64,000 nt of DNA from Bhargavaea beijingensis (GTDB taxonomy: Bacteria; Bacillota; Bacilli; Bacillales_A; Planococcaceae), in contig NZ_FNAR01000005.1 of assembly GCF_900101985.1 (NCBI RefSeq), positions 108,140-172,139 of the forward strand, given 5' to 3'. Positions within the stretch are counted from its first letter, which is position 1. The number at the start of each line of letters is the position of its first letter. Below, piece by piece: positions 45,094 to 56,059 of the stretch. Position numbers and translations under genes: made by a program. Under the pieces are notes generated by a model. It did not search any database. It had not been told where the DNA came from and saw nothing but the letters and a program-made list of their open reading frames with translations.

Positions 45094-46080
45094 TCAGCCC
45101 TCTTCGTGTGCGAAACTCAGCTTTTTCCTTAGTTTGTCCTCGCTGAAGATCCAGCCTGTGAACGAATTGCGGATCTCCATCCGGTCATCGATATGGGCAA
45201 CGGCGACAAACGGATAAAACTCCTTGCTGCGGTAGCGCAAATCAATCAGCCGCACTTCGCAGACCGTTCCAAGGTCGGTGATTTCCCAGCGATAAATCGG
45301 GGAAAATGCAACAAACGCACGGAAATTCGAGTCTTTGAAAGCGGTTCTGACAAGTTCGTTGTCAGGAATCGGCCGCCGCGGAAATTTGTCGAGGATCGTA
45401 ATGGAGCGGCCGTACGCGCGGCCCACGTAGTGGTGGGTATCTGAGCAGGCGGCGATGCGCCACTGGTAAAATCGCATCGTCGGGGCGATGATGATATCGC
45501 CCGCATCCGGAATCGTACTCCGGACGGCGCGGCGGACGGCCGCCTGGACGGAAAACCTGACGACATAGTACAGCGCCAGCAAAGCATACATCATCAGCAT
45601 CGTCAATACGGGGTCCGCCCCGAAAAACCAGGCGGCCAGCGCCACGATATGTGCAAAGAAAATGACCGGGTCAAAGGTGTTGATGACACCAAGCGCCACC
45701 CACCGATTAGAAAACGGCCGGAGTGCCTGCGTCCCGTATGAGTTGAAAATATCCACAAACACATGCAGAAAGACCGCAAGCTGTGTCCAGAGCCAGAGAT
45801 GGAGCAGATCCGCCTGAGGCACGATCAGCGCGAGGGGGAGCGAGATGATAAGCGGCCAGGCGAGAACCATCGGGATCGAATGGGTGAATCCACGGTGGTT
45901 CCGGATGTAGACCGCGTTGTTTTTGAGCTTCAGGACCGTGTCCACATCCGGAGCTTGGGAGCCGAGCATGAGTCCTGCATAGACGGCAGTCGCCGTCGGA
46001 ACATGTTCCGCCACAAGAGGGTCTGCCTGAGCCAGGCCGCAAAGCGCAAGTCCCATGACGATATGGGTTCCTGTGTCCAA
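45094..46080 (-). CDS. yfhP: YdjM/YfhP-type membrane-bound metal-dependent hydrolase
   Basis: A 328-residue DUF457 protein. The N-terminal metal site is in MDTGTHIVMGLALCG and GSQAPDVDTVLKL, with NHRGFTHSIPMV and VFLHVFVDIFNSYG providing further His/Asp ligands around four or five helices. The C-terminal third is soluble. B. subtilis YfhP is reported as a sporulation/transition regulator-like gene; its catalysis is not established. Divergent from mutY as in B. subtilis. Confidence 0.9.
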   Translation of the reverse strand: MDTGTHIVMGLALCGLAQADPLVAEHVPTATAVYAGLMLGSQAPDVDTVLKLKNNAVYIRNHRGFTHSIPMVLAWPLIISLPLALIVPQADLLHLWLWTQLAVFLHVFVDIFNSYGTQALRPFSNRWVALGVINTFDPVIFFAHIVALAAWFFGADPVLTMLMMYALLALYYVVRFSVQAAVRRAVRSTIPDAGDIIIAPTMRFYQWRIAACSDTHHYVGRAYGRSITILDKFPRRPIPDNELVRTAFKDSNFRAFVAFSPIYRWEITDLGTVCEVRLIDLRYRSKEFYPFVAVAHIDDRMEIRNSFTGWIFSEDKLRKKLSFAHEEG

Positions 46081-46194
46081 CTGCGGCTTCCCCCTTTCTG
46101 TCCGGGGTGCCTTTTCGGCATCCCGAATCTACACAATAATATACCCTTGAATGGTTCACCGTAATCGTAGCATACCACGAACAGGAGGCTTTAC

Positions 46195-47247
46195 GTGAAG
46201 CCGTTGAATTGGAAAGAAGATTTTCGGGGTGCGTTGACCGGATGGTACCGCGCAGAGAAGCGGGACCTGCCGTGGCGGCGTACCCGGAACCCGTACCATA
46301 TCTGGATTTCGGAAGTCATGCTCCAGCAGACTCGGGTCGACACGGTCATTCCTTACTATGCCCGGTTCACCGAGCGCTTTTCCGATATGAAGGAACTTGC
46401 CTACGCACCGGAAGAAGAACTGATGAAAATGTGGGAAGGACTCGGCTATTATTCACGGGCCCGCAACCTGCAGTCGGCCGTCCGGGAGGCCTACGAGACC
46501 TACGGGGAAGTACCGGCAGATCCTGAAAAATTCGGCAAGCTTAAAGGTGTCGGGCCGTACACGGAAGGCGCGGTCATGAGCATCGCCTACGGCATCCCGG
46601 CTCCTGCAGTCGACGGAAACGTCATGCGTGTGTTGTCGCGTGTTTTGCTGATTGATGAAGACATTGCAAAGCCCAAAACCCGACGTATCTTCGAAGAGGC
46701 CGTCATGGAACTGATCGACAAGGACGATCCGTCTTCGTTTAATCAGGGACTGATGGAACTCGGTGCCGTCGTCTGCACGCCTAGACGCCCCAAGTGCCTG
46801 CTCTGCCCGGTAAGGGAGCTTTGCGGCGCTTACCACGAAGGCAGGGAAGAAGAGCTGCCGGTCAAGTCGAAAAAGAAAAAGCAGCAGTCATTTCCGCATA
46901 TCGTCATTGCAGTGCATGACGGAGAAGGACGGTGGCTGATGGAGCAACGGCCCGAAGATGGCCTTCTGGCAGGCATGTGGCAGTTCCCGACAGCGGAAAC
47001 GGCTGACCCGGAAGAGGCTGTCCGCATTGTCTCCGAACGCCATGGCCTGACGGTCGGCCCTATTGACGAAGCGGTCCGTTTCCGGCACGTGTTCACCCAC
47101 CGGATCTGGGAAGTCACCGCTTATACCGCATCTGTTCCTGACGGGGGAACACCGGAAGGGCGGAGCGGCTGGTTCCGCCCGGAGGAACTGGATACGCTTA
47201 CGTTGCCCAACCCGACGAAGAAAGTGCGGTCGGCGCTCGGAATATAA
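46195..47247 (+). CDS. mutY: A/G-specific adenine glycosylase MutY
   Basis: Removes adenine mispaired with 8-oxoguanine. The 350-residue enzyme has the EVMLQQTRVDTVIPYY catalytic region, helix-hairpin-helix LKGVGPYTEGAV, catalytic Asp in PAVDGNVMRVLSR, the [4Fe-4S] cluster cysteines CTPRRPKCLLCPVRELC (C-x6-C-x2-C-x5-C), and a C-terminal NUDIX-like domain for 8-oxoG. Start GTG after CAGGAGG. B. subtilis YfhQ/MutY at the same locus. Confidence 0.96.
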   Translation: MKPLNWKEDFRGALTGWYRAEKRDLPWRRTRNPYHIWISEVMLQQTRVDTVIPYYARFTERFSDMKELAYAPEEELMKMWEGLGYYSRARNLQSAVREAYETYGEVPADPEKFGKLKGVGPYTEGAVMSIAYGIPAPAVDGNVMRVLSRVLLIDEDIAKPKTRRIFEEAVMELIDKDDPSSFNQGLMELGAVVCTPRRPKCLLCPVRELCGAYHEGREEELPVKSKKKKQQSFPHIVIAVHDGEGRWLMEQRPEDGLLAGMWQFPTAETADPEEAVRIVSERHGLTVGPIDEAVRFRHVFTHRIWEVTAYTASVPDGGTPEGRSGWFRPEELDTLTLPNPTKKVRSALGI

Positions 47248-47315
47248 GACTTGGGAATTGGATGGGGCCATTGTGTATGCCTGTTGCCCGCTTGAAAAAT
47301 GAAAAATAATCCAGT

Positions 47316-47345
47316 GAATATTCAGCTTGCCTTCGAGCCATCTTA
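47316..47345 (+). promoter_or_regulatory. Sigma-G-like (forespore) promoter of the SASP gene
   Basis: GAATA, 18-base spacer, CATCTTA: fits the forespore consensus GHATR-N17/18-CATNHTA fully. It lies 24 bases before the SASP start. Confidence 0.75.
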
Positions 47346-47368
47346 ATGAGCACGGAGGTGAGAAATCC

Positions 47369-47611
47369 ATGACGAAGAACAACAACAGGCAGCGTAACCA
47401 GCAGGAAGAGCGCAACCAGCGCAACAACCAGCAGCAGCCTCAGCGCGAAGAATTTGGCTCGGAGACGGACATCCAGCAAGTCCGCAAACAGATCCGCAAC
47501 GAAGAGTTCGGTTCTGAAACGGACGTGCAGCAGGTTCGTCGCCAAAACCAGCAGTCTGAAGTTAAAAAGCAACAGAACTCTGGTCGCGCGAACAACCGCT
47601 TCAACAAATAA
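47369..47611 (+). CDS. sspE: Gamma-type small acid-soluble spore protein
   Basis: An 80-residue Asn/Gln-rich spore protein serving as an amino-acid store degraded by GPR at germination. Two repeats carry the GPR cleavage-type motif: EEFGSETDIQQVRKQ and EEFGSETDVQQVRRQ. GGAGGTGA precedes the ATG. The sigma-G-like promoter and the downstream terminator make it monocistronic. It is direct evidence that the organism sporulates or descends from a sporeformer. Confidence 0.93.
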   Translation: MTKNNNRQRNQQEERNQRNNQQQPQREEFGSETDIQQVRKQIRNEEFGSETDVQQVRRQNQQSEVKKQQNSGRANNRFNK

Positions 47612-47631
47612 CGGAATGGATGGAAACCACC

Positions 47632-47668
47632 GGCCGGCGGGGCAATATGCCCTGCCGGCTCTTTTTGA
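47632..47668 (+). terminator. Terminator of sspE
   Basis: GCCGGCGGGGC, AATAT loop, GCCCTGCCGGC, TCTTTTT. Confidence 0.88.
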
Positions 47669-47748
47669 TTTCGCTTTCATGGGTTCATTGTTATAATAGG
47701 TAGATACAAAATCATTCCGAACAGCCGTCAGACAAAGGTGGGTTGATT

Positions 47749-48294
47749 ATGGCAAACCCGAAAGAAGGGGAAACGATCCAGATACACAGCTACAAACATG
47801 ATGGAAAGATCCATCGGGTCTGGCAGGAAACGACGGTGCTGAAAGGAACGCGCAATGTGGTGATCGGGGCAAACGAGCGGACGCTGGTCATCGAATCGGA
47901 CGGCCGCACATGGCTGACCAGGGAGCCGTCGATCGTCTATTTCCACGCGCAGCACTGGTTCAATATCATCTGCATGCTGAGGGACGACGGCGTCTATTAC
48001 TACTGCAACATGAGTTCTCCATTCGTCTTTGATAACAATACGGTCAAGTATATCGATTATGACCTGGATGTGAAGGTATTCCCGGACATGTCGTATAACA
48101 TTCTGGATGAGGATGAGTACGAAGACCATAAGGCGAAGATGAAGTACCCCGACGTCATCGATAAGATCCTAAAGCGCAACGTGGATAAACTGATCGGATG
48201 GATCAAACAGCGGCGCGGACCGTTCGCACCCGACTTTATCGACGTCTGGACGTCCCGTTACGAATTCCAGAAACAGTTCCAGACACGGAAATGA
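47749..48294 (+). CDS. ygaC: DUF402 protein (YgaC)
   Basis: A 181-residue beta-rich protein of the DUF402/Ntdp family; relatives are nucleoside tri/diphosphatases. Typical are [35 protein letters not shown] and [13 protein letters not shown], the acidic residues of which bind metal. AAGGTGGG precedes the ATG at 47749; an in-frame TTG lies six bases earlier. Orthologous to B. subtilis YgaC. Followed by ygaD. Confidence 0.9.
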   Translation: MANPKEGETIQIHSYKHDGKIHRVWQETTVLKGTRNVVIGANERTLVIESDGRTWLTREPSIVYFHAQHWFNIICMLRDDGVYYYCNMSSPFVFDNNTVKYIDYDLDVKVFPDMSYNILDEDEYEDHKAKMKYPDVIDKILKRNVDKLIGWIKQRRGPFAPDFIDVWTSRYEFQKQFQTRK

Positions 48295-48361
48295 CAGCCT
48301 GCCCGCACCCGGGCGGGCTGTTCCGTTGTCTTTGATGAAAGGATGATGCAGCATCGGCAGC

Positions 48362-50110
48362 ATGAAACGGTATATGGCGTTCGTCAAACCGTACACGTGG
48401 ATGATTATCTTCACGCTACTCATCGGGATACTGAAGTTTGCAATCCCGCTTTTTATTCCATATCTCATCAAGCTCGTCATCGACAACATTATCGTCGTGG
48501 ATACGCTGAGCGCAGCGGAAAAGCGTGAGCAGCTTCTCTGGTGGCTCGGCGGCACCATGCTGTTGTTTTTCCTCGTACGCCCTCCTGTCGAATATTTCCG
48601 GCAGTACTATGCCCAGTACACGTCCAATAAGATTCTCTTTGATATCCGGAGCCAGATCTACGAACACCTGCAGAAACTGAGCCTCAAGTATTATTCCAAC
48701 ACACGGGCGGGTGAGGTGATCTCCCGCGTCATCAACGACGTCGAGCAGACCAAGAACTTTGTCATGATCGGCCTCATGAACGTCTGGCTCGATCTCGCCA
48801 CCATCCTGATCGCGGTCGGCATCATGCTGACAATGGATGTGAAGCTGACGCTCGTGACGCTTCTCGCATTCCCGTTCTACGCGTGGAGCGTCAAGCACTT
48901 TTTCGGACGCCTTCGCGAACTGACACGGGTTCGTTCACAGGCGCTGGCGAATGTGCAGAGCTATCTTCATGAACGGGTGTCCGGCATGAGCGTCATCAAA
49001 AGCTTTGCGCTGGAAAAAAGGGAAAAGGGGCTGTTCGACGAGACGAATGGCGAATTCCTTGAAGCCGCGATCGACCATACGAAGTGGAACGCCAAGGCGT
49101 TCGCCGTCGTCAACACGATCACCGATGTCGCGCCGCTTCTCGTCATCGCCTATGCGGGATGGCATGTGATCGGCGGGGATCTCACGCTTGGGACGATGGT
49201 CGCGTTTATCGCCTATATCGATCGTCTGTACAGCCCGCTGCGGCGGCTCGTCAACTCGTCCACGACACTTACCCAGTCAGTCGCGTCGATGGACCGGGTA
49301 TTCGAACTGATGGATGAAGGCTATGACATCACGGACAAACCCGGGGCATCAATTATGCCGGAAGCCAAGGGCAAAGTGGAGTTCGACCATGTCCGTTTCC
49401 ACTATGAGGAAGAGGCCGGGGATGTGCTGAAGGACATCAACCTCACCGTCCGTCCGGGTGAAACAGTCGCATTCGTCGGCATGAGCGGGGGCGGAAAGTC
49501 GACGATCATCAGCCTGATTCCGCGGTTCTATGATGTGACCGGCGGCGCCGTCCGGATTGACGGCTATGATATCCGCGACGTTACGATCAAGTCATTGCGG
49601 AAAAACATCGGGATCGTCCTGCAGGACAACCTGCTGTTCAGTGCGTCAGTCAAATCGAACATCCTGATGGGTAAGCCGGATGGCACGGATGAAGAGGTGA
49701 TCGAAGCCGCAAAAGCCGCGAACGCCCATGACTTCATCATGGGTCTCCCGGAAGGCTATGATACGGAAGTCGGGGAGCGCGGCGTCAAGCTTTCAGGCGG
49801 CCAAAAACAGCGCATTGCGATTGCCCGCGTGTTCCTGAAAAACCCGCCGATCCTGATCCTCGATGAAGCCACGTCCGCCCTCGACCTGGAAAGCGAAGCC
49901 CTCATCCAGGACTCGCTGGAACGGCTTGCCCATGACCGGACGACGATCATCGTGGCCCACCGCCTGTCCACGATCACCCATGCGGACAAGATCTTCGTCA
50001 TCGACCACGGCGAACTGAAGGAAAGCGGCACCCATGCCGAACTGCTGGAGCGTGGCGGCATCTACCACGATCTATTCCAGGTCCAGGAGCTTGGTGTGCC
50101 GGAACAATAA
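48362..50110 (+). CDS. ygaD: ABC exporter, fused permease-ATPase (YgaD)
   Basis: A 582-residue half-transporter that should dimerise: six helices (residues ~15-310), then the ATPase with Walker A GMSGGGKS, signature [16 protein letters not shown], Walker [13 protein letters not shown] and H-loop VAHRLSTI. It resembles Sav1866/MsbA-type lipid and drug exporters. Substrate unknown. The ribosome site is weak (AAAGGATG, distant). Same place as in B. subtilis. Confidence 0.93.
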   Translation: MKRYMAFVKPYTWMIIFTLLIGILKFAIPLFIPYLIKLVIDNIIVVDTLSAAEKREQLLWWLGGTMLLFFLVRPPVEYFRQYYAQYTSNKILFDIRSQIYEHLQKLSLKYYSNTRAGEVISRVINDVEQTKNFVMIGLMNVWLDLATILIAVGIMLTMDVKLTLVTLLAFPFYAWSVKHFFGRLRELTRVRSQALANVQSYLHERVSGMSVIKSFALEKREKGLFDETNGEFLEAAIDHTKWNAKAFAVVNTITDVAPLLVIAYAGWHVIGGDLTLGTMVAFIAYIDRLYSPLRRLVNSSTTLTQSVASMDRVFELMDEGYDITDKPGASIMPEAKGKVEFDHVRFHYEEEAGDVLKDINLTVRPGETVAFVGMSGGGKSTIISLIPRFYDVTGGAVRIDGYDIRDVTIKSLRKNIGIVLQDNLLFSASVKSNILMGKPDGTDEEVIEAAKAANAHDFIMGLPEGYDTEVGERGVKLSGGQKQRIAIARVFLKNPPILILDEATSALDLESEALIQDSLERLAHDRTTIIVAHRLSTITHADKIFVIDHGELKESGTHAELLERGGIYHDLFQVQELGVPEQ

Positions 50111-50140
50111 TCCCGACCCGATAGTGTATTCATAGATGCC

Positions 50141-50173
50141 ATCCCGTTTCTCTCAAGAGAAGCGGGATGTTTG
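50141..50173 (+). terminator. Terminator of ygaD
   Basis: ATCCCG-TTCTC, TCAA loop, GAGAA-CGGGAT, followed by GTTTG. Confidence 0.75.
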
Positions 50174-50224
50174 TCGTTTCGGGGCTGTTTCACTGTGTCA
50201 GAGGTATGACTTCCAAAGAAAGTC

Positions 50225-50252
50225 TTGAATCTCGCGGAAAGATTTGTATAAT
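50225..50252 (+). promoter_or_regulatory. Sigma-A promoter of the oligopeptide transporter operon
   Basis: TTGAAT, 16-base spacer, TATAAT; about 85 bases before the first gene. Confidence 0.8.
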
Positions 50253-50337
50253 AAGAGAATGCAGAATCGTCAGAAAAGTGTGAGCGTATGCAATTTGCAT
50301 GGCAATCAACCTGCAGAGAGACAAAGGGGGAGACGGT

Positions 50338-51354
50338 ATGGACAGCCGACAGAAAGTGCTCGGGGTGAGCGGGCTGCGAACGTCATTCTTCACGGACGGG
50401 GGCGTCGTGCCGGCGGTGGACGGGGTGGACTTTGACCTGTACCGGGGCGAGGTGCTCGGCATTGTCGGGGAATCGGGCTGCGGCAAGAGTGTCACATCTC
50501 TTTCCATCATGGGGCTTGTCCCCAATCCGCCCGGCAAAGTGACCGGCGGTGAGATTCTGTATGGGGGGACGGATCTCCTGAAGCTCAATGAACGGAAAAT
50601 GCGGAAAGTCCGCGGAAATGAGATCGCGATGATTTTCCAGGAACCGATGACTTCACTGAACCCGCTGTTCACGATCGGAGACCAGATGATTGAACCGCTC
50701 CGCATCCACCGGAGAATCAGCAAAAAAGCCGCCCGCAAACAGGCAATCGACATGCTGCGGCTCGTCGGGCTGCCGCGCGCGGAGGAAATCATGGATGAAT
50801 ACCCGCACCAGTTGTCGGGCGGAATGCGCCAGCGTGTCATGATTGCCATGGCGCTGATCTGCGAGCCGAACGTGCTGATCGCGGATGAGCCGACCACGGC
50901 GCTCGACGTGACGATCCAGGCACAGATTCTGAAGCTCGTAAAAGACCTGAACGAGCGGCTTGATACAGCGGTGTTGCTGATCACGCACGACTTGGGTGTT
51001 GTTGCGGAAACGTGCAGCCGGGTCATCGTCATGTATGCCGGAAAGGTGGTCGAGGAAGGCCCGGTCGGGGACATATTCAAGAACCCGCAGCACCCGTACA
51101 CGGAGGGGCTGCTGAAATCGGTGCCGGACATGCGGTTCAAGCAAAAGCGGCTGGATCCGATCCCGGGCAATGTCCCGCGCCCGGGTTCGATCCGGACGGG
51201 ATGCCGCTTCGCGGCGCGCTGTCCGTATGCATTCGAACGGTGCACCGGAGAAGATCCCGGACTTTACGATACGGGAGACGGCCACCGTGCCCGCTGCTTC
51301 CTGAGGGAACGAAAGGAGGCGGCTGCCCATGAAGGAGCCCTTGCTGAAGGTTGA
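50338..51354 (+). CDS. Oligopeptide/dipeptide ABC transporter ATPase, DppD/OppD type
   Basis: A 338-residue ATPase with Walker A GESGCGKS, signature [15 protein letters not shown], Walker [15 protein letters not shown], and the C-terminal oligopeptide-type cysteine domain ([15 protein letters not shown]) seen in DppD/OppD. The ATG at 50338 has AAGGGGGAG upstream; the frame opens at 50299. Its end overlaps the second ATPase gene by 26 bases. First gene of a five-gene import operon. Confidence 0.93.
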   Translation: MDSRQKVLGVSGLRTSFFTDGGVVPAVDGVDFDLYRGEVLGIVGESGCGKSVTSLSIMGLVPNPPGKVTGGEILYGGTDLLKLNERKMRKVRGNEIAMIFQEPMTSLNPLFTIGDQMIEPLRIHRRISKKAARKQAIDMLRLVGLPRAEEIMDEYPHQLSGGMRQRVMIAMALICEPNVLIADEPTTALDVTIQAQILKLVKDLNERLDTAVLLITHDLGVVAETCSRVIVMYAGKVVEEGPVGDIFKNPQHPYTEGLLKSVPDMRFKQKRLDPIPGNVPRPGSIRTGCRFAARCPYAFERCTGEDPGLYDTGDGHRARCFLRERKEAAAHEGALAEG

Positions 51355-52348
51355 GGGGCTGAAAAAGCATTTCCCCGTGAAGAAAGGTGCGCTCGGCCGG
51401 GTGAAGGGACACGTCAAAGCGGTCGACGGCGTCAGTTTTGAGGTGTGGCCCGGCGAAACGCTCGGGGTCGTCGGCGAGTCGGGGTGCGGGAAGTCGACGA
51501 CAGGCCGTCTGCTCATGAGGCTATTGGAGTCGACCGAAGGGAAAGTCTCATTCGCCGGCAGGGATCTGACCGCGCTCGGCAGTGATGAGATGAGGAAGAT
51601 GCGCAGGGATATCCAGATGGTGTTCCAGGACCCTTACGCGTCACTTAACCCCCGGCACACAATCGGGAAGATCTTGGAAGAACCGCTGTTGGTGCATGGG
51701 GTGAAGGATCCGAATGAACGGAAACGGAAAGTCCGGGAATTCCTCGGGATTGTCGGGCTGAGCGGCTATCATGCCACCCGGTATCCGCATCAGTTCAGCG
51801 GGGGACAGCGACAGCGGATCGGCATTGCGAGGGCGCTTATGACAAACCCGAAGCTGATCATCGCGGACGAGCCGGTATCGGCGCTTGACGTCTCCATCCA
51901 GTCGCAGGTCCTGAACCTCATGCAGGACTTGCAGCGGGAATTCGGGCTGACGTACATCTTCATCTCCCACGATCTCAGTGTCGTCCGGCACATCAGCGAC
52001 CGGGTGGCGGTCATGTATCTCGGACGCATCGTCGAGATTGCGGAAAGCGGCAGGCTCTATGAGATGCCGCTCCACCCGTATACCCAGGCGCTGCTTTCCG
52101 CAGTGCCGGTGCCGGATCCGGAGTTCGTCAGGGACCAGATCGTCCTCGAGGGGGATATTCCGAGCCCGGCGGACCCGCCGCCGGGCTGCCCGTTCCATTC
52201 CCGCTGCCCGTTCAGGATGGACATCTGCAAGTCGGTCGTTCCGGCATTGAAGGAACAGGAAACCGGTCATTCTGTCGCGTGCCACCTCTACCAAGAGGAA
52301 GCGAGCGGCAATGATAATAAAACACTAGTGACGGAGGGGTCATTGTGA
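51329..52348 (+). CDS. Oligopeptide/dipeptide ABC transporter ATPase, DppF/OppF type
   Basis: A 339-residue partner ATPase: Walker [15 protein letters not shown], signature [15 protein letters not shown], Walker [14 protein letters not shown] and the cysteine-containing tail [16 protein letters not shown]. Starts with AAAGGAGG upstream, inside the end of the first ATPase gene. Its own stop overlaps the binding-protein start by four bases, indicating tight coupling. Confidence 0.93.
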   Translation: MKEPLLKVEGLKKHFPVKKGALGRVKGHVKAVDGVSFEVWPGETLGVVGESGCGKSTTGRLLMRLLESTEGKVSFAGRDLTALGSDEMRKMRRDIQMVFQDPYASLNPRHTIGKILEEPLLVHGVKDPNERKRKVREFLGIVGLSGYHATRYPHQFSGGQRQRIGIARALMTNPKLIIADEPVSALDVSIQSQVLNLMQDLQREFGLTYIFISHDLSVVRHISDRVAVMYLGRIVEIAESGRLYEMPLHPYTQALLSAVPVPDPEFVRDQIVLEGDIPSPADPPPGCPFHSRCPFRMDICKSVVPALKEQETGHSVACHLYQEEASGNDNKTLVTEGSL

Positions 52349-53961
52349 AAAAGGGGAAATTATGGACGCTTGCTGTCCTGCTGATCGTCTCCATGGTCCT
52401 TGCGGCCTGCCAATCAGGCAATGGCGGAGAAGCCGGGACGGAAGGCGACAAGGCAGGCGAGAGCGGTGGGGAAAGCAAGACACTCGTCTTCGGACGCGGC
52501 GGTGACTCTGTTTCGCTTGATCCATCCCGCGTGACGGACGGCGAATCGATGAAAGTCGCAGCCAATATCTTCGAGACACTGATCAATTTCGGGGAGCAGG
52601 ATACGACACTCCAGCCCGGTCTCGCCAAGGAGTGGGAAGCATCCGAGGACGGCCTGACGTATACGCTCGAGCTGGAGGAAGGCGTCAAGTTCCATGACGG
52701 CACCGACTTCAACGCGGAAGCGGTTGTAAAGAACTTCGAGCGCTGGGCGAACGGGGACGCGGACACCTTCCCTTATTACCAGTCGATGTTCGGCGGATTC
52801 AAGGGGGATGAGGGTCATGTCATCGAGTCGGTGACCGCAGAGGGTGATCATACGGTCGTCTTCACACTGAAGCGCCCGCAGGCTCCGTTCCTGAAAAACC
52901 TTGCGATGACGATGTTCGGCATCGGCAGCCCTGAAGCATTTGAGGCGGACGCTGAAGCCTTCGGTGAAAAACCGGTCGGCACTGGTCCGTTCAAGTTCGT
53001 CGAGTGGAAGCGCAACGACTCAATCACGGTCGAGAAAAATGAGGACTACTGGAAAGAAGGTCTTCCGAAACTGGACCGCGTCGTTTTCCGTTCCATTCCG
53101 GACAACGGTGCCCGGCTGAATGCGCTCATCACGGGTGACATCGACCTCGCGGACGGCATCAATCCGTCCGACCAGGCGACCATCAGCGGTGATGATAATC
53201 TGCAACTGTTCGAGCGCCCGTCGCTCAACATCGGCTACCTCGGCATGACCGTGACGCGCGAGCCGTTCGGCGACAAGCTCGTCCGCCAGGCATTCAACCA
53301 CGCGATCGACAAGCAGGCCATCATCGATGCATTCTTCGAGGGAGCGGCCGAGATGGCGAAGAACCCGATCCCACCTTCGATCCCAGCGTTTAACGACAGC
53401 ATCGAAGGCTATGAGTACGACCCTGAAAAAGCGAAAGAGCTTCTTGCGGAAGCAGGCTATCCGGACGGCTTCGAGATGGAGCTGTGGGCGATGCCGGTTC
53501 CACGCCCGTACATGCCGGACGGCGCGAAAGTGGCGGAAGTCATCCAGAAAAACCTGGCTGACATCGGCGTGACGGCGGAAATCGTCTCCTATGAGTGGGC
53601 CACCTACCTTGAAAAGGCGAGCAAAGGGGAAGCGGACGCATTCCTTCTCGGCTGGACAGGGGACAACGGGGATGCGGACAACTTCATCTATGCTCTTCTC
53701 GACGGGGACAACATCGGCAGCAACAACTATACGTACTACGACAACGATGAGCTTCATGACATCCTGATCGAGGCGCAGACCGAAGTGGATGAAGACAAGC
53801 GGAACGAGCTGTATGCCAAGGCGCAGGAAATCATCCATGAAGATGCGCCGTGGGTGCCGCTTGCGCACTCCACACCGCTCCTTGCCGGCTCGGCTGATAT
53901 CACCGGCTTCAAGGCGCATCCGACGGGTTCGGACATCTTGAGCAACGTCGACTTCAACTGA
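52345..53961 (+). CDS. Peptide ABC transporter substrate-binding lipoprotein (SBP family 5)
   Basis: A 538-residue extracellular lipoprotein, GTG start overlapping the upstream stop. Lipobox LAAC with Cys22, then a Gly/Glu-rich linker. The family-5 signature is around [20 protein letters not shown] and [12 protein letters not shown], with [14 protein letters not shown] further on. Captures peptides (or possibly glutathione, nickel-like or other ligands) for the permease pair; the ligand is not determinable. Confidence 0.93.
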   Translation: MKKGKLWTLAVLLIVSMVLAACQSGNGGEAGTEGDKAGESGGESKTLVFGRGGDSVSLDPSRVTDGESMKVAANIFETLINFGEQDTTLQPGLAKEWEASEDGLTYTLELEEGVKFHDGTDFNAEAVVKNFERWANGDADTFPYYQSMFGGFKGDEGHVIESVTAEGDHTVVFTLKRPQAPFLKNLAMTMFGIGSPEAFEADAEAFGEKPVGTGPFKFVEWKRNDSITVEKNEDYWKEGLPKLDRVVFRSIPDNGARLNALITGDIDLADGINPSDQATISGDDNLQLFERPSLNIGYLGMTVTREPFGDKLVRQAFNHAIDKQAIIDAFFEGAAEMAKNPIPPSIPAFNDSIEGYEYDPEKAKELLAEAGYPDGFEMELWAMPVPRPYMPDGAKVAEVIQKNLADIGVTAEIVSYEWATYLEKASKGEADAFLLGWTGDNGDADNFIYALLDGDNIGSNNYTYYDNDELHDILIEAQTEVDEDKRNELYAKAQEIIHEDAPWVPLAHSTPLLAGSADITGFKAHPTGSDILSNVDFN

Positions 53962-54035
53962 TGGCAGGATGGGGAAGGGCGTGATGCCTCTTCCCTTTTC
54001 CCATTCATCGAATCTGAACTCAGGGAGTGGTAACC

Positions 54036-55040
54036 ATGCTCCAATACATCGGAAAGCGGCTTTTGCAGCTGATCCCGGTGCTTCTCGGCATGACATTCAT
54101 CGTCTTTATGATCATCCGGGCAATCCCGGGTAATCCGGCTCAGGTCATCCTCGGCCAGCAAGCATCGCCCGAGGCGGTCGCCTCGCTTGAAGCCAAGCTC
54201 GGCCTCGATCAGCCGTGGTACACCCAGTATTTTGAATTCCTCGCCGGCATCCTGACCGGTGACCTTGGCGAGTCACTCAGGACCCGCGCGCCCGTGGCCC
54301 AGGAAATCTGGCCCTATTTGGCGGCAACGATCGAACTTGCGGTATTTGCGATGATCATCGCGGTCATCGTCGGGGTCAATGCGGGCATCATCTCCGCCTG
54401 GTTCCAGAACTCGTGGTTCGACTACGCGGCGATGGTGATTGCGCTGGTCGGGGTGTCGATGCCGATCTTCTGGCTCGGACTCATGGAACAGTGGATATTC
54501 GGCATCGAGCTGAATATGCTGCCGACGACCGGCCGCGAGGAAGTGCGGAACCCCGTCGCTGCAATCACCGGGCTGTATGTGGTCGATACGATCATTCAGG
54601 GGCGCTTTGACCAGCTCGGTGAAGTGCTCAAGCACCTGGTTTTACCGGGGATCGCGCTCGCGACCATCCCGATGGCGATCATCGCCAGGATGACGCGATC
54701 GAGCATGCTTGAAGTCATGCGCTCCGACTTTGTCCGCACGGCTCGCTCAAAGGGCCAGCGGATGTCGCTTGTCGTGTACAAGCACGCGCTCAAGAACGCC
54801 ATCATACCGGTGCTGACGGTCATCGGTCTGCAGATGGGGATCCTGCTCGGCGGGGCGATCCTGACCGAGACGATCTTCGGCTGGCCGGGAATCGGCCGTT
54901 ATATCTATGATGCGATCGGCTTCCGGGACTATCCGGTGATCCAGTCCGGAATCCTCGTCGTCGCATTCATCTTTGTCATGATCAACCTGCTCGTCGACAT
55001 TCTCTACAGCGTGGTCGACCCGCGCATCAAATATGACTGA
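54036..55040 (+). CDS. Peptide ABC transporter permease, DppB/OppB type
   Basis: A 334-residue, six-helix permease. N-terminus MLQYIGKRLLQLIPVLLGMT is standard; the EAA loop is VRTARSKGQRMSLVVYKHAL. The ATG at 54036 has GGGAGTGG upstream; ATG 54027 is in frame. Works with the DppC-type permease in the next gene. Confidence 0.94.
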   Translation: MLQYIGKRLLQLIPVLLGMTFIVFMIIRAIPGNPAQVILGQQASPEAVASLEAKLGLDQPWYTQYFEFLAGILTGDLGESLRTRAPVAQEIWPYLAATIELAVFAMIIAVIVGVNAGIISAWFQNSWFDYAAMVIALVGVSMPIFWLGLMEQWIFGIELNMLPTTGREEVRNPVAAITGLYVVDTIIQGRFDQLGEVLKHLVLPGIALATIPMAIIARMTRSSMLEVMRSDFVRTARSKGQRMSLVVYKHALKNAIIPVLTVIGLQMGILLGGAILTETIFGWPGIGRYIYDAIGFRDYPVIQSGILVVAFIFVMINLLVDILYSVVDPRIKYD

Positions 55041-55057
55041 GGAAAGGGGGATGCGCC

Positions 55058-55948
55058 ATGTCTGAAGCAGTCACACAGCCGCTGCCCGAGACGCCGGAGG
55101 ATAAGGCGGCCGGCCCCTGGAGGGAGGCCTGGACAGGTTTCAGGAAAAGCAAGGCCGCCCTCTTTGGCGCGGCGATTGTCCTGATGTTTGTGTTGCTTGC
55201 GTTTGCCGGCCCGTTGATCGCGCCGGAAGGCATCAACGAACAGGACATGTCCAAACGGCTGATGGCACCAAGCGCCGAGCATTGGTTCGGCACCGATGAT
55301 TTCGGACGCGACATTTTTTCCCGGGTCATCCACGGGGCAAGGATCTCGCTGTGGGTCGGATTCTTCTCGGTAATCGGATCCGTAATCGTCGGCAGCCTTC
55401 TCGGAATCATCGCGGGCTATTACGGGCGCTGGGTGGATACGATCATTTCCCGCCTGTTCGACATCATGCTTGCGTTCCCGTCGATCCTGCTCGCCATCGC
55501 GATCGTCTCCGTTCTCGGGCCATCGCTCCAGAACGCGCTCATTGCGATCGCCGTCATCAACGTCCCGAATTTCGGGCGGCTCATCCGCTCCCGGGTGCTG
55601 AGCATCAAGCAGGATGAATACATCACGGCGGCAAAAGGAATCGGCATGAGGGATTCAAGAATCCTATTCTCGCATATCCTGCCGAATTCGATGGCGCCGG
55701 TCATCGTCCAGGGGACGCTTGCGGTCGCCACGGCGATCCTTGAGGCGGCGGCGCTCGGATTCCTCGGGCTCGGTGCCCAGGCACCCGCTCCGGAATGGGG
55801 AAAAATGCTGTCAGATGCCCGCAACTACCTGCGCGACGCCCCGTGGACGATGATTTTCCCGGGACTCGCCATCATGCTCACCGTTCTCGGGTTCAACCTG
55901 ATGGGCGACGGGCTGCGGGATGCACTGGATCCGAAGATGAAGAGCTGA
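55058..55948 (+). CDS. Peptide ABC transporter permease, DppC/OppC type
   Basis: A 296-residue permease with the typical N-terminal amphipathic region (WREAWTGFRKSKAALFGAAI), the motif HWFGTDDFGRDIFSRVIHGA that marks this subunit, and EAA loop TAAKGIGMRDSRILFSHILP. AAAGGGGG precedes the ATG. Last gene of the operon; hairpin terminator follows. Confidence 0.94.
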   Translation: MSEAVTQPLPETPEDKAAGPWREAWTGFRKSKAALFGAAIVLMFVLLAFAGPLIAPEGINEQDMSKRLMAPSAEHWFGTDDFGRDIFSRVIHGARISLWVGFFSVIGSVIVGSLLGIIAGYYGRWVDTIISRLFDIMLAFPSILLAIAIVSVLGPSLQNALIAIAVINVPNFGRLIRSRVLSIKQDEYITAAKGIGMRDSRILFSHILPNSMAPVIVQGTLAVATAILEAAALGFLGLGAQAPAPEWGKMLSDARNYLRDAPWTMIFPGLAIMLTVLGFNLMGDGLRDALDPKMKS

Positions 55949-55960
55949 ATAAAACCTGCA

Positions 55961-55996
55961 AGACGGACCGTGAAAAATGGTCCGTCTTATTTAATA
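55961..55996 (+). terminator. Terminator of the oligopeptide operon
   Basis: AAGACGGACC, 9-base loop, GGTCCGTCTT, ATTT. Confidence 0.8.
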
Positions 55997-56059
55997 AGAA
56001 CTAAAATAATTTAAGAGATCTATATTAGGAATGTTAGAATAGCAACAATGTGAGACGGG

